This document shows, piece by piece, positions 1-12,053 of a stretch of DNA of 64,000 bases. Each line of letters begins with the position of its first letter. Positions within the stretch are counted from its first letter, which is position 1. The notes below the pieces were generated by a model. The model saw only the letters and a program-made list of their open reading frames with translations. It ran no database searches and had not been told where the DNA came from. This stretch comes from Phascolomyces articulosus (lineage: Eukaryota > Mucoromycota > Mucoromycetes > Mucorales > Lichtheimiaceae). The translations under genes and the position numbers were made by a program. The DNA is taken from positions 310,001 through 374,000 of the forward strand of contig JAIXMP010000027.1 in the NCBI GenBank assembly GCA_025677815.1. The letters run 5' to 3'.

Positions 1-151
1 AAGAAAATTGAGTTTACTATTAAGAGAAAAGGTTAAAAAAAGGGGGGAGGGGGTTAAAAGAGACTAATAAGTATGTATATAAGAGAGAGGAAATAAGGGA
101 GGTATTGTTGTTGTTTGTGAGTTAGTAAGAGAGAAAATGAGAGAACGAGAT

Positions 152-153
<2 letters not shown>

Positions 154-182
<29 letters not shown>
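154..182. repeat. (GA)n microsatellite
   Basis: Uninterrupted GA run in the 3' flank of the SWT1-like gene. Confidence 0.9.
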
Positions 183-185
<3 letters not shown>

Positions 186-235
186 GTAAATAGGGGAGAA
201 GGAGGAGGGGAAGGGAAAGGGGAGGGGGAGGGGAA

Positions 236-1444
236 TCAATAACGACGAGTAGAAGAAGATTGTTTCTTTTTTCGTTGTAATTCTTCAACTCGTCCAGCGC
301 TTGAAGAAGGTGGAATTAAAGGTTCACCATGTTGATCCAAAACAGGAGCATCATCCCATAAATCAACAGTATTAAATTGTTGTTTTTTCAAACTACTGTA
401 TCTAGTATTCGACTTTGAAAAACCAAATAATGATTCATGAGGAGACAAAGAAGTATTTGTTCCGCCAGGAGCATGTTTGGATGCCCACACTGTAAAACTT
501 TGATCATTATTTGGATTAGTTAATGAAGCACGAATGGTTTGTTGTTCTTGTGTTGTTTCAAGGATCGCTTGTGCTTCTTGTAATTGTTGTCGTACTACAT
601 CAATGGTATCGGATTCATCCATCATTTCTACATCTTCATCAATGTAACCTGTCGTTGGTTGTTGTGTTGGTAATTGATGATGGTGAGGGTGGTGATGCTG
701 TTGCTGTTGCTGTTGTTGGTATGTGAGGTCCTAATAGAAAGTGATTGGTTTGGATCAATGAAAAAAAAGGGGCGGCGGCGGAAGGGAATTTCAAATTGTT
801 TTTTTTTAATTTGCATGATTTTTGCGTCACTTACTGGGTGTGCTGCTGATTTATATTTTGAAAGATGGGTGGCGAAATCAATCAATTGAGAACGATTTTC
901 CGCAGAAAGTACTTGAATTTCATGAATCATGGCTTTAATGGCAAGGTTACGATCATTGGTTAATAATGTAATAGGTTTTCCAAGTCGGGAGAAATATCTA
1001 CATAAAAAAAGAAAAAATATTACCATGAAATTCAATGATGATCGCATCCATGAATTGTGCCTCTTTCCTATCTATTTGTACTGTACCTGCAGCAATCTAA
1101 AATTGAATCATCGCCTTTTGTCTATAATGGAAGGAAAAAAAAAGAGAAGTTTGTTCTATTTGTTCATATATATCCTATTGTCATTTATTATTATGTATTT
1201 ATAATACATCCACAGATGCTGGATATACACTTACAACACCATGACCATCTTGATCAAACACTTCACTCATTTTTTGTCCTCGAAGCCAACCACGTTTATC
1301 TGTCAATGCAATTTGAATAAATCGCATGGCTTTTCGAGCTAATTCACCTAATTTACCAGAAGCACCATGTTGATTCGTTTGAATTTTACTTCGGTCCTAT
1401 TATTATATTTATAAATATAGACAAAATGTTGAATTGCTGTGTCC

Positions 1445-1475
<31 letters not shown>

Positions 1476-2324
1476 CATCTCACCTTTAATCCGTCCAATT
1501 CACGTACAACAACCCAAGGTACCATGATCACCAAACTGCCCAAATATTTTTCAGCTTGAGCACTTAATGCAGTAAGGAATCCCAAATTGGAAATCAAGAA
1601 ATTTGTATCTAAAACTACAATCTGATGACATTCAAAGACTGAGATTTGAGTAAGATTATTATTATTACTCGAATCAATATCATGATCATTCGAAGAAGAA
1701 GGTGTAGGAAGGGTGGGAGTTGTTGATGTAATGATAAAAGGTGTAATAACTATCACAATCATTTGTATTTCTCATTAGTGTGGTGCGGTAGCAGTTGTTT
1801 TCGTCTTGTAAAAAAAAAATTAGTAGTATCCATGAATCATAGTGGTCATTTTGCCTCGACGAAATCCAACTTGCTACCGTCACTAAGATGACATTTCATG
1901 CTGGATAAAAGGGGGGGAAAAAAGAACGAGAAAGTGAAATAAAAAGAGACGGACAACTTGAAACTCAAGTTGGGGTCCTGACATTCAACTTTCTCTTCTT
2001 CTGTTCCATTGGGGGAAGATTGTACATTGTATTCATCAACTGCCATCATCATACCTGTATTATTATTATTTTGATTTTGTTGGTTGTAAAAAGTTTCTAA
2101 TGCCGCATTGGGGCCGGCCATGGGTACTATAGAGTTTTATGTTGTTGAATGGGATTTTTTAGTCTATGCACCATTCTTTTTTTTTTATCTGGTAATCTAA
2201 AAACGAAAGATAGAGTGGTGTGTGTTTTTTTTTTACCTTGCTCTCTGTATTGATTAATTTCATTATTCACTTCTTTTAAAAATTCTGGACCGTCAATGTC
2301 CATATAAAAACTTGCGTCATTCAT
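236..2324 (-). CDS. SWT1: SWT1-like PIN-domain RNA endonuclease, multi-exon
   Basis: Known role of the family: a nuclear endoribonuclease for mRNP quality control near the nuclear pore. Seen on the minus strand: a first exon 2237-2324 (MNDASFYMDIDGPEF), then low-complexity linker exons, then a PIN fold spread over several exons. PIN motifs in order are VVLDTNFLISNLG (about 1625), VPWVVVRELDGLK (about 1510), an exon at 1220-1396 with GELARKAMRFIQIAL, DDSILDCC (about 1100) and TLLTNDRNLAIKA (about 940). These supply the acidic PIN residues. The last exon (236-730) starts with a Gln/His-rich run and ends STRRY. I chose the start at 2324 because its exon joins in frame to the next one through a GTAAAA donor. 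Joins around 1750-1990 are uncertain. Another PIN-domain protein is possible, but the TNDD/LDCC and TNDRN blocks fit SWT1 best. Confidence 0.75.
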
Positions 2325-2472
2325 TTTTTCTTTTTGTGATCGTTACTCTAACAAAAAAACACGAAAGAGGAGAACAGCACACTGAAAATTAAAATAAAAA
2401 TACGCGTTGGATTGACAACCAATCAAACTCGTTCTTTTTTTCACTAATTAAAATCCTTTGCATGATGTATCT

Positions 2473-3300
2473 ATGCAAGATCAACTTTTCATTCAACTCA
2501 ATTCATGTACACAAAAACTTTGTGCTCTTGAAAAAAAAGTAATCTCGGATTGTTGGTTATAGCAAGGAATTCTGTAGAAAAGGTATCCGAAACAAGAACT
2601 CAAGAAGTAAATCAAGAAGATCAAAAGCTGAGCCAAACATTTAAAGGTGTATACAGTTATTTTTTTTTATTTATATTTTTACCTTATGATAACATAACAG
2701 CTCATTCATGCAAATGAAGAACTACTGTACCGGACGAAAAATGATGATGAAGATGATTATCTACCCAAACTACGGAAAAATATCATTGGTCTTTCGAGCA
2801 AAGGTGGAATTGAGTAGAGACATCAAGAGCGCAACAAGGATAACACAACTACAGCAGCCATAAGTGTGTTATCATAAATAGTGCAGAACGAGCTTATGCT
2901 GTATAATGCAACATGTAATGCTGAACTTTTATAGTGTGGACCTACGACGAAGTGAGCATATCCAATATTTTGATTAATCAACAAAAGGCTGAAATCAAGA
3001 CTTTGATAACGAAACTGACACAGTGTTGTAAGTACGATGATGACAAGTTATAAAGAAAAAAGGAAAAAAAGAGTACTCTTGTTACATTGCCATTGTAATT
3101 TCTTTAAACGTTGTTTTATTTATCGATATTCTTTTTTTTTTACCAGAGCTCTAAATCATATATACTTATTTCCTAAATACCAAAAAAAAGTGTATGGTGA
3201 TCGATATTACTCGATTCATTATATGCTATAACTGTGGTCTATTTACAGTTGCCAAAAGGATCTGGACGGTTGTCATCCTCAGCTCTTGAGAAAAGTTGAG
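2473..3300 (+). pseudogene. Decayed coiled-coil gene, unidentified
   Basis: Several protein-like stretches sit in order on the plus strand but are broken by stops and frame changes. One begins MQDQLFIQLNSCTQKLCALE at 2473, the next is rich in E, Q and K (VEKVSETRTQEVNQEDQKLS, about 2580-2640), then LIHANEELLYRTKNDDEDDY from 2701 to a stop near 2816, then ILINQQKAEIKTLITKLTQC near 2970. The composition is that of a short coiled-coil protein. It lies head to head with the SWT1-like gene and may share its promoter. I do not recognise the family. A real gene with very short introns is possible, but stops such as the TAG near 2815 argue for decay. Confidence 0.4.
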
Positions 3301-3487
3301 AATTATCCATGGTATCTAATAATTAATAATATCTCTAAAGCAAGTGCCTCATGATTGTTTTGACCCACTTTGGTTTTTTATATATAAAATAGTCTCCCCT
3401 TGAATAGGGTCATTTATGTCGAATTACCAAATCGAAACACAAAAATCTGTTAAAATGGTTCATATGTAAGCTTTCTCACGTTTCCTC

Positions 3488-3523
<36 letters not shown>

Positions 3524-5129
3524 TACTAATATTTCTTTGAATTCCTCATCATTCACGACTGTTTCTATTACTAGTAACTCCAATGATGGAAATATGTATG
3601 ATTTCGGAGAATTGGAAGAAAGCCGATTTTGCGACATATATGTTGGTGTCACAATTAAGCTCCTTCCTAACGTAGGGAATTTCGCCTTTTTTCCAATCTT
3701 ACAAAACTATGTGGACACCTTCGATAGCCCTTACGGCCTTTGTGCATATTTGGAACCCTGTTATTGTATTTATCCACTACCTATTTCCATCTAAAGAAAA
3801 CTTTAAGGGAAATGTATGCTGATGATGAACAGTAATACGTCATGACTTTATATTGAACGTACTTAATATTATAATCATCTTTCTTATTTATAACTAATTC
3901 AAAACTCTATTTCTGCTGGTAAAAACAAATCCACACAATCATCATCTTTTGCAATATATATATATATATATATATATAAATGAAGACAGAGAGATCAAAA
4001 TACCAAACCACAAGTATGTGGGTTTTATACAGATTGTCCAAACTAGGTTTTGAATTGAAATATGCGTTAGACAAAATAATAACACTCAACCTGCTGTATA
4101 CCGACATTTGCGCTTATTGGTACACGTATAGTTTTTATAAGAATTGGTTTTTAGGTACCTGCGGTCTAGGGTGTATTGTTTTCCCTCTTGGTAAAACCTT
4201 TATTTTACAAAGTGAGTTTGTTTGATGTTTTTCAAATGATACTTTCTGAGCAAGATCACCGTACATTCAATATGGATATCCAATTCAAAAAAGTATACCA
4301 ATTTATTGAACTTGGTGTCTTTTTGTTTGATGGATAACAGGGATAATGCTTATTTATCCTGTATCCTTGAGTATGAAAGGATTTTTACAATTACAGGAAG
4401 ATATGGTGAAAAAGGAAAAGAATTGATTGAATAGCACTTTGTTTAAATTTTATAAAAAGCAAATAGTGACATATTGGAACGGACAAGACCAGTATTTTAA
4501 CCACCATTAAAACACATTTAGCTGCAAGAATTTTCTGTGACTAAATAATCATTATTTATAATTAACTCCAGAATACTATAACAACGGAATATATCTAAAA
4601 ACCTAAGCTATTTCTTTTGGTGTTTATTGTATTATCATTATTGCCGAATGCTTCTCATCCTACATCGTATAGGCAGCGTCTAATACTTTTTTTTTTCAAA
4701 AGTCTATAAGACTGTTCATCATCATGATTATAATAATATACCATTCTATTAATATTTCTATGAATGGTTATGTTGTAGTAAGATTATGTTATACTGCTAC
4801 CATTTTGTAGCAAACTTGGAGATGAAAAAAAAGACTCGTTTTCGTATTATCATCCGCCTTTTTTGTATACATTCTTTGAAAACGGCACATTTTTATAAAC
4901 TCAAGAATAAATTATATCTATAACAACTTATTATATTGGATCTTCATTTTGTATATAGGATTGACAGATTATTATTAAGTTGTATATTATCATGCCAACA
5001 ATAATAAACCATTTTTTGTAGGGGATATGAGAAAATTCTTGTTTAAGCGATAGGCGTCATTTTTTAAAGAGCAATCCCTAATCCAAATTTCTATCCCGAA
5101 ATAACCTACTTTTCACTTTTACATAAATC
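3301..5129. other. Intergenic, AT-rich, with TA microsatellites
   Basis: No supported gene. Two (TA)n runs lie at 3491-3521 and 3954-3978. An open stretch at 3537-3794 has no partner exons and no recognisable domain. The end of the interval is the promoter side of the PRP17 gene. Confidence 0.6.
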
Positions 5130-7472
5130 ATGGATCTGGTGAATAATTATTACGGTTCCAGTGATGAAGAAGATCAAGGCGTCGCCAACGTCCAAAATAC
5201 AACTACTAAACCAAAAAGTTTAGTAACGATCAACGCCACTCCAGATACAGGGTTTGATGTAAGTATATTTTTTCTTGTACACGTACTTTATATTATAATC
5301 AAGAATAGTAAGCAAGCAACAGAGAAAAAAAAAACGAGATCGCTTCCTGTTTTTCTTCTTGACCTTATAGAAAAAAAAACACGTATTTATATATTTTCAT
5401 TGAATAATAGGATCATACTGATCGCATCTATACAGCACAAACAGCCACAGAATTAACGGTCAATGTACCGTACGATGATCTTATGCGACCCATGTTGGGA
5501 CCCGAAAATCCATCAGGCAATAATAATCGACTTGCAACACAAAACGTCTTGACGGGACATGTAGAGCAACAAGCCATTTCAGAGTCTGATTTTCGACAAC
5601 AGTTACGGACGTTTGAAACATATGGTTATGCACGCGATCCATCCGTTGGCAATGCCAATCTTTCTGGACAAACAGGTCAAGGTATTATGGGCACCGGTTA
5701 TGTAGGCAACTTGGCTGCTGCTGCTCACATGGGAGGTGCCTCGATTTATGATTCTGTTCCCAAAAATTTACGACCTAATCAAGACTTGAAAAAGAAACGT
5801 GATAAAAAGGGCGATTTAAGTATTGTGGATGGTGAAAATGCTTACAAGGGTCCATGGGCTGGTTATGAAGGAGAAGAAGAATTAAAACAAAAACGTATTG
5901 TACCTCCTCCCAATGCTGAAGGAGAAGAAGGAGGAGGAAAAGCAGCACGTGCTGGTGATGAAGATGTGGAAGATGAAGAAGAAATGGGTCAATCGTTGGC
6001 TGCTCCAGGAAGTGCAGTGGAAGTAGGTGGAAAGAAAAAACGAAACAGAGGCATGGAATTTGGTACAGAAAAAACAACATTTCATGGTCAATCCGAATAC
6101 GATTATTTGGGTCGAACTTATATGGCAGTCCCTCAAGATATCGATGTCAATTTGATGAGCGAAGCAGGATCACAAGAATGTTTTATACCAAAGAAATGTA
6201 TTCATACTTGGGAAGGTCACGCCAAAGGCGTTTCTGCCATTCGATTTTTACCCTCCTCTGCTCATTTGTTATTAAGTGCTGGTATGGATAACAAAGTCAA
6301 GGTAAAGTAAAAAAAAAAGCTGTTTACATATATTGGAGACGCATCAGGACTCTTTTTTTTTATGAATTAGTAAAGAAAAAAGTGTTTTTCTAATATAATT
6401 ATTTTTTTAAAAAAAAATCTAGATCTGGGATGTATATCATGATCGAAGTCTACTTCGAACTTATCTTGGACATACAAAAGCGATTCGAGATATTGCTTTT
6501 AGTAATGATGGTCGACGATTCTTGAGTGCAAGTTATGATCGTAATGTGAAATTATGGGATACAGAAACAGGTCAATGTATTCGATCTTTTACCACTGGCA
6601 AAGTACCTTATTGTGTTACGTTCAATCCAGATGAAGATAAACAAAATGTTTTCTTGACGGGTTGTTCAGATAAGAAGATTGTTCAATTTGATGTGGATAC
6701 GGGTGAAATCACACAAGAATACGATCAACATTTGGGTGCTGTGAATACCATTACATTTGTTGATGATAATCGACGATTCATTACGACATCAGATGATAAA
6801 ACCATGCGTGCTTGGGAATTTGATATTCCTGTTGTTATCAAATATATTGCTGAACCTGATATGCATTCTATGCCAGCTGTTACTTTGCATCCTAACCGTA
6901 AGTAAAAATTGTCACGCTGAGGGGGGGGATTAATTTACATAAGATGGACAAGGATAGGAAGGGTGGACAAATGATTTTACTTGATCCTATACGCCTATTT
7001 ACTAACAATACAATATTAGGGAAATGGATGGCTTGCCAATCATTGGATAATCAAATTGTTGTTTATGGTGCTCGTGATCGATTCCGAATGAACCGAAAGA
7101 AACGATTTGCAGGACATTTGGTTGCTGGATACGCTTGTAAACCCGGATTTTCACCTGATGGTCGATTTATTAGCAGTGGTGATTCCAATGGTAATGTTTG
7201 GACTTGGGATTGGAAGACTTGTCGAATATTAAAGAAATTCAAGGCACACGATAAGGTGGTGATGAATACGGAATGGCATCCTCATGAAACATCAAAGATG
7301 GCTACTTGTTCTTGGGATGGTAAGTTTTTTGTTTTTTGTTCTTGAGGTTGGGATAGAAAGTTATTGTTATTATGATCATCAGCAAAATGGTATATTTTTT
7401 TTGTATGATGGATAAATTGATTTATAATACTAATTATCTTTTTTTATAGGTTTGATCAAATATTGGGATTAG
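5130..7472 (+). CDS. PRP17: Pre-mRNA-processing factor 17 (PRP17/CDC40), WD40
   Basis: PRP17 is a spliceosomal WD40 protein needed for the second catalytic step of splicing. Exons are 5130-5258, 5411-6301, 6423-6897, 7020-7319 and 7450-7472, together 605 codons plus stop, which is close to the family's usual length. The N-terminus has the family's short acidic start ([15 protein letters not shown]), then [17 protein letters not shown] and an EKTTFHG block (about residue 240). WD repeats begin at [17 protein letters not shown]. They continue through [57 protein letters not shown] and [11 protein letters not shown] to a last microexon ending GLIKYWD. A long K/E-rich charged linker lies around residues 145-235. 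The identification rests on the whole domain order and is firm. Confidence 0.95.
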
Positions 7473-8126
7473 AAAAAAGAAGTGGGAATGACCGAAAGAG
7501 TGAGAGAGAAAAAAATAATAATAGAACATCTATTTTTTTTTTTGTAAATTCGAAAACAAAACAAAATTATTCTTTATGATGATCGTTTTTGTTGTATTCT
7601 TGATATACTAGCAATTTAATCATATCGTTTTTTTATGCATTTCTATCCTTGTATGCTTATATCTATGGATCACCTGTTATATGTTCACCTCATATCAAAA
7701 CAAAGAAAACATATTTGGCTGTTCTCTATAATAAGAGGAAGATAAATATAGGAAAGGAGGATTATGGATATATATAAAGTGATAAGAAGAAGAGAGAACC
7801 GTTGGTGTGCATAAAGTGCACCTTGTTATTATGCCACATATCTAAAACGATGGCATCATGTTCCACAAAAAAAAAAGTGTCAAATTCAAGCTCATACATA
7901 TTGTTTATATTTACAATTGACCAATCCAATATGTCATGATGATGAATATTTATTGTGCTGTCATTATCCATTCTATGGGATATGCGTTTCATGTGTCTTC
8001 AGAGTAAATCTATTTTTTTTTATTAAGTTGCTTATTTTTACCTCGTAACCCCAAAGGTCAGAGTTAATATTTGTACATAATTTCTTTATTTTTAACAGTA
8101 CGTAAAGATATATAATAGCAGCATCA
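7473..8126. other. Convergent intergenic spacer
   Basis: This is the 3' flank of the PRP17 gene (+) and of the arrestin gene (-). It is AT-rich with T-runs and polyadenylation-like A/T stretches. I see no gene in it. The open frame at 7762-7992 (-) has no recognisable content. Confidence 0.6.
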
Positions 8127-9553
8127 TCATGCTATCTGTGGTCTAGTATGAAAAATTGCAGTGTCGTAAGACGGTAAAATAATGTCATACAATGGAGGTG
8201 GACCTTCACATACCATGGGCAGAGAAAGCCAATCATCCAACTCATCTATTGGTGTATTAATGGGCGTATTCTGAGGAGATGGTAAGGATGGGCCATCTTG
8301 CTGTAATATGCCTTCTTCTCCCATAGGAATAAAGGGTGCAGATCTTCGTGCATCTTCATAGCTTGGTAATAAATCGCCTTCTGCAAGTTGTAATGCCTCG
8401 ACTAATTCATCATGAACCACTATGATGGGTAATACAACACGAAGTTCTGAGGAACAACCATCAATCTTATTGGCAAGTGAAATCGTTAGTTGAACGTGGT
8501 GTACAATATTTAAAAGTGTATTGGTCGTATCATATTTTGTATAACGGGGTATAGGAATCCGGATGGACTTTTGATAATGATTTTCTATAAAAGATGGAAA
8601 CTCTTCTTCCTTGATAAAACGAAGTATTCTTGTCTCGGTTACTTTATCGTCCCGGTTCAAACTGGACGCCATCGTGTCATCGAATGTGGTAATTTCTTTC
8701 AATACACAAGATATTGAACGAATCGACCATCTACATGATGATAATTCCTCATTCTCTTCATCATCATTGCTGTTATTGTGTGGCCATAAATGAATTTTGA
8801 CAGAGACTCGATCTCCTCGTCGAAATATTTTTTGTCGGCATTCAAGTTCGTATGTTAAAATATTTTCATGCTGACCAGACACTCGGATGGATCTAGTATC
8901 ACTATTGCTACCACGAGTACTACTTGAACTTCTCCTATCACCATCGTCATTTGTAACATCCACAGATGTTATTGTTGGTTGTCGATAGACGTAAAGGATT
9001 TCTCGAGCGATAAGCTTGGGTGTCAATCCAGAACGTATAGCAACTGCTTTAAGTTTATAAAAGATTTGACCATAGGAACTATCCTCTATGGTTTCAGGAA
9101 GATGACCAGGAAGCAGTAATTCGAATGGATAAGTATATGTACCCGCTTCAATATACTGTGAACTTTGTTGTTTGGAAGATTCGAAAAATATCCATTCGTG
9201 ATCAATCACGGTACGTTTCTTTGTGGCTAAGGACACAAATGTCAGTATAGAAAGATTGATTTCCATATCAGTACATGTATAATTCTGGATTGCATTTGAT
9301 GAAACTTAAAGTTGTCGCACAAAGAGAAACAAAAGAAAGATAAACAAAACTTACTCTCATGCCATTGTAATTTCATTTGACCAAGTAAACGTAATTTGAT
9401 GGTCTTTACTCGTATAGAAGCGCGTAAATGTAATAAAAGATTTCCTCGTAATAATCGTCCCGTCGATTGTTCAGGTGTACCAGAAAGTATCATGGTTTGG
9501 TTTTCTAATTGTATTTTGAAATGAGCTGCTGCTGCTGTTGATGGACTGACCAT
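8127..9553 (-). CDS. Arrestin-domain (ART-type) trafficking adaptor
   Basis: Alpha-arrestins recruit Nedd4/Rsp5-type ubiquitin ligases to plasma-membrane transporters and direct their endocytosis. Two exons, 9355-9553 and 8127-9226, give 432 codons. The intron ends at TTAG before 9226, so the apparent ATG at 9266 is intronic. The N-terminal arrestin half carries RGNLLLHLRASIRVKTIKLR and, across the splice, HEWIFFESS and GTYTYPFELLLPGHLPE. The C-terminal half carries RRGDRVSVKIHLWP and VHHVQLTISLANK, typical of an arrestin C domain. The tail has one exact PPxY (PPLY in EGPPPLYD) and two LPSY variants (LPSYEDA, LPSYDTA), the expected ligase docking sites. Which ART subfamily it belongs to cannot be settled by eye. 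Confidence 0.88.
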
Positions 9554-12053
9554 TTTTTTTTCTTTGTATGATGATAATGATAAATAAAAATGATAAGAAA
9601 TTGAAATAGTAACAAGAAAAAAAAAGGATTGGATAAAGAAGATGAGGAAATGTTTTTATAGATTGTATGTTGTGGCCTTGTATTTATATACAAAATGCAA
9701 ATCTCCACAAAGGAAATGATTTTGATTGGTGCATTTTATAGCTGTTCGAGAACCATTCAAACATTTTTTTTGGCAGTTGTTGTATTGCCTATCGTGTTAC
9801 CCTCATCGTTTGTTACATATAGATCAAAAAAACTCATCAGATTTTACATTTTAAGTAATAAATCTAAAAAAAAATTACATTTTTACAAGAAGTTATTGTT
9901 TTCTTTTATTTAGGAGATAAAAGACCTTAATTTATCAATAATAATAAAAAATAAATAGTATCCTCATAGCCTAAATTTATTTATCTAGTTACGGAAGTGC
10001 ATCCCGATAAATAATCTGGATTGACGGGAAACAATGGTTTTTTTCTTTAGTCGTTTATCCGGTAAAAACGTTATTTACAGACCTTCTCAAGTTTCGTTTG
10101 TTGTCATAAGAAACAAAAAGTTAGAACCTTATTCATCTCACGGTCTTTCTTTTTTGGAGACCAAACCTTAATTATTCAATAGTGGGGGGTTTTTTTTCAA
10201 TACACAAGATCTTGAATGTCATTTCCTTCAGCATTGACAAGTTGAATTGAGTGTAAAAGTTTTTTCAGGTAAACGGGGAAACGTTTCCATTGTCTGAACC
10301 CGTAAAGCCCTATTTTTGTAAAATATAGCAACTTCCGCGGTACTTCGATGATGACACATGAGTTGCTCGCGTGGCATTTTTTTAAACTTAATGGTGTTGT
10401 GAACAGTTTATTGGCCAATTATATCATCTTTCAAAGTTATCTATTGTATTAAGTATAATCATGACGGTGTTATCTTGAATTAAAACAATTTTCCTTTCGT
10501 TTGATGAAAATAACAGACGACCTCAGCGGCTGATTTAAACAAGAACGCTTAAACAATCAACACTAAAAAAAAAACAATTAACGATGTGATTGATAACAAA
10601 TTGATGGGATGATAACAAACTCGTTGAACTGAGTGCAATATTTTTTTTTCTGTCCGATGACCTTCATATTCTTCGCAGCCACATCTTGTTTGGGGAATAT
10701 TTGTGTAGTAACATTTTATATAGCCTTACTACAAGATAAATTAAAAATATAATATTGATTCTTGATAAGACAAATTTTTTATCGTCATTCTATTATATAT
10801 ACTTTATAATACCTAATTTGATTATCAGTAGTAAAAAGGGTGACTTATATTATGCACACGGGTGTACAATAGAATCGCAGATTTTTTATTTAATTCTGCC
10901 CATATAAAATTTCAAAGATCAATATAATACTTGGCACTTGAGTGTGTTTTTTGTTTGATCATTGTAATTATTCAGTATTCAATATAATAATCAGGACCCA
11001 TTCCATGCCAAAAACGAAAAGTGCTTTTGTAAATACATTATATATAATATATTTGTTATGTAACGTCTATGGAGAAGATAATTTAGATTCGTTTGTCTCA
11101 TTAAGAAATCTTTTGACACAAGAATGTCAAACTTCTATTGTTCAACATAATGATACGATATAAATGATTTATTACCTTTTTTTGTGAAATATCATCATAC
11201 TAGAAACAGAAATTCGGCTTAAATCTAAAATGCCTTTGTGAATTGCAACAATAAGAAGCGCATAGTAGCAAGTATATAATAGGATCTGCAATAAAATGAT
11301 TTTGTGCTACACCAATAGAAGTGAAGCATCACCATGCATTTCTTCATGATGATATGCATGTCAAAAATTTATACTTTTTATTTTTATTTTTTTGGAGTAG
11401 AATGACCGTGCGGCATATCTTTGTGTGATTAAGAGGGGAGAGGAGGATAAAAGGAATTGGGGATAATAATACTGGTAATAATATTATACAACTGTTATAT
11501 CTTTGATATTGTATTACCATACCTTATTATGGTTGCCAAGAAGTATATATTAATATAATTGTCAAGTATTTAAATGACTCCCTCATTCTACATATTAGTA
11601 GTAGAATACATGGGAAGAAACCCATGATGTTGTTGCTATACACTATTATTAATAAATGACATGTGATTCATAATAAGAGCAACCAAAATATTGATAAATA
11701 CTATTATCAATGGATTCTTCTCGCATATCTTAAATGTACTTTGACATCATTTTATTCAAGTAGTTGATTTTTCAGTGCATCCATTTGAGTTTCCAGTGTT
11801 GGTATCAAGCGGCATGAAAGTGGAAAGATGAAAAAAGAATTCATATTAAAAGGAGTCTTCCTTAGGTCAACTCCGCTATAAAAGGAATACAGGTACACGG
11901 ACAACCGATTGTAACCCTAGTGATACTATAAAGTGTAGTGACACTTCTTTCACTGGAAACAACTTTCACTCCGTTTTTTTATTTTATTTTCTTTCTTTCT
12001 TCCTCTTCTGACCCAATCAAACTTTTCGAAGGATTGCGTGTTGTTTCGCCCTC
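9554..12053. other. Long AT-rich intergenic region
   Basis: No gene is supported. An open frame at 10197-10418 (-) reads like protein (VIIEVPRKLLYFTKIGLYGF) but has no start context or partner exons and may be a decayed fragment. Just upstream of the next gene lies a pyrimidine-rich stretch (about 11970-12010, CTTTCTTTCTTCCTC) that looks like a fungal promoter tract. Confidence 0.55.

Noticed and set aside
9227..9266. ATG at 9266 as the start of the arrestin gene (MEINLSILTF)
   Set aside because: It lies in the intron 9227-9354; the exon from 9355-9553 joins in phase at 9226 and adds the missing N-terminal arrestin strand.
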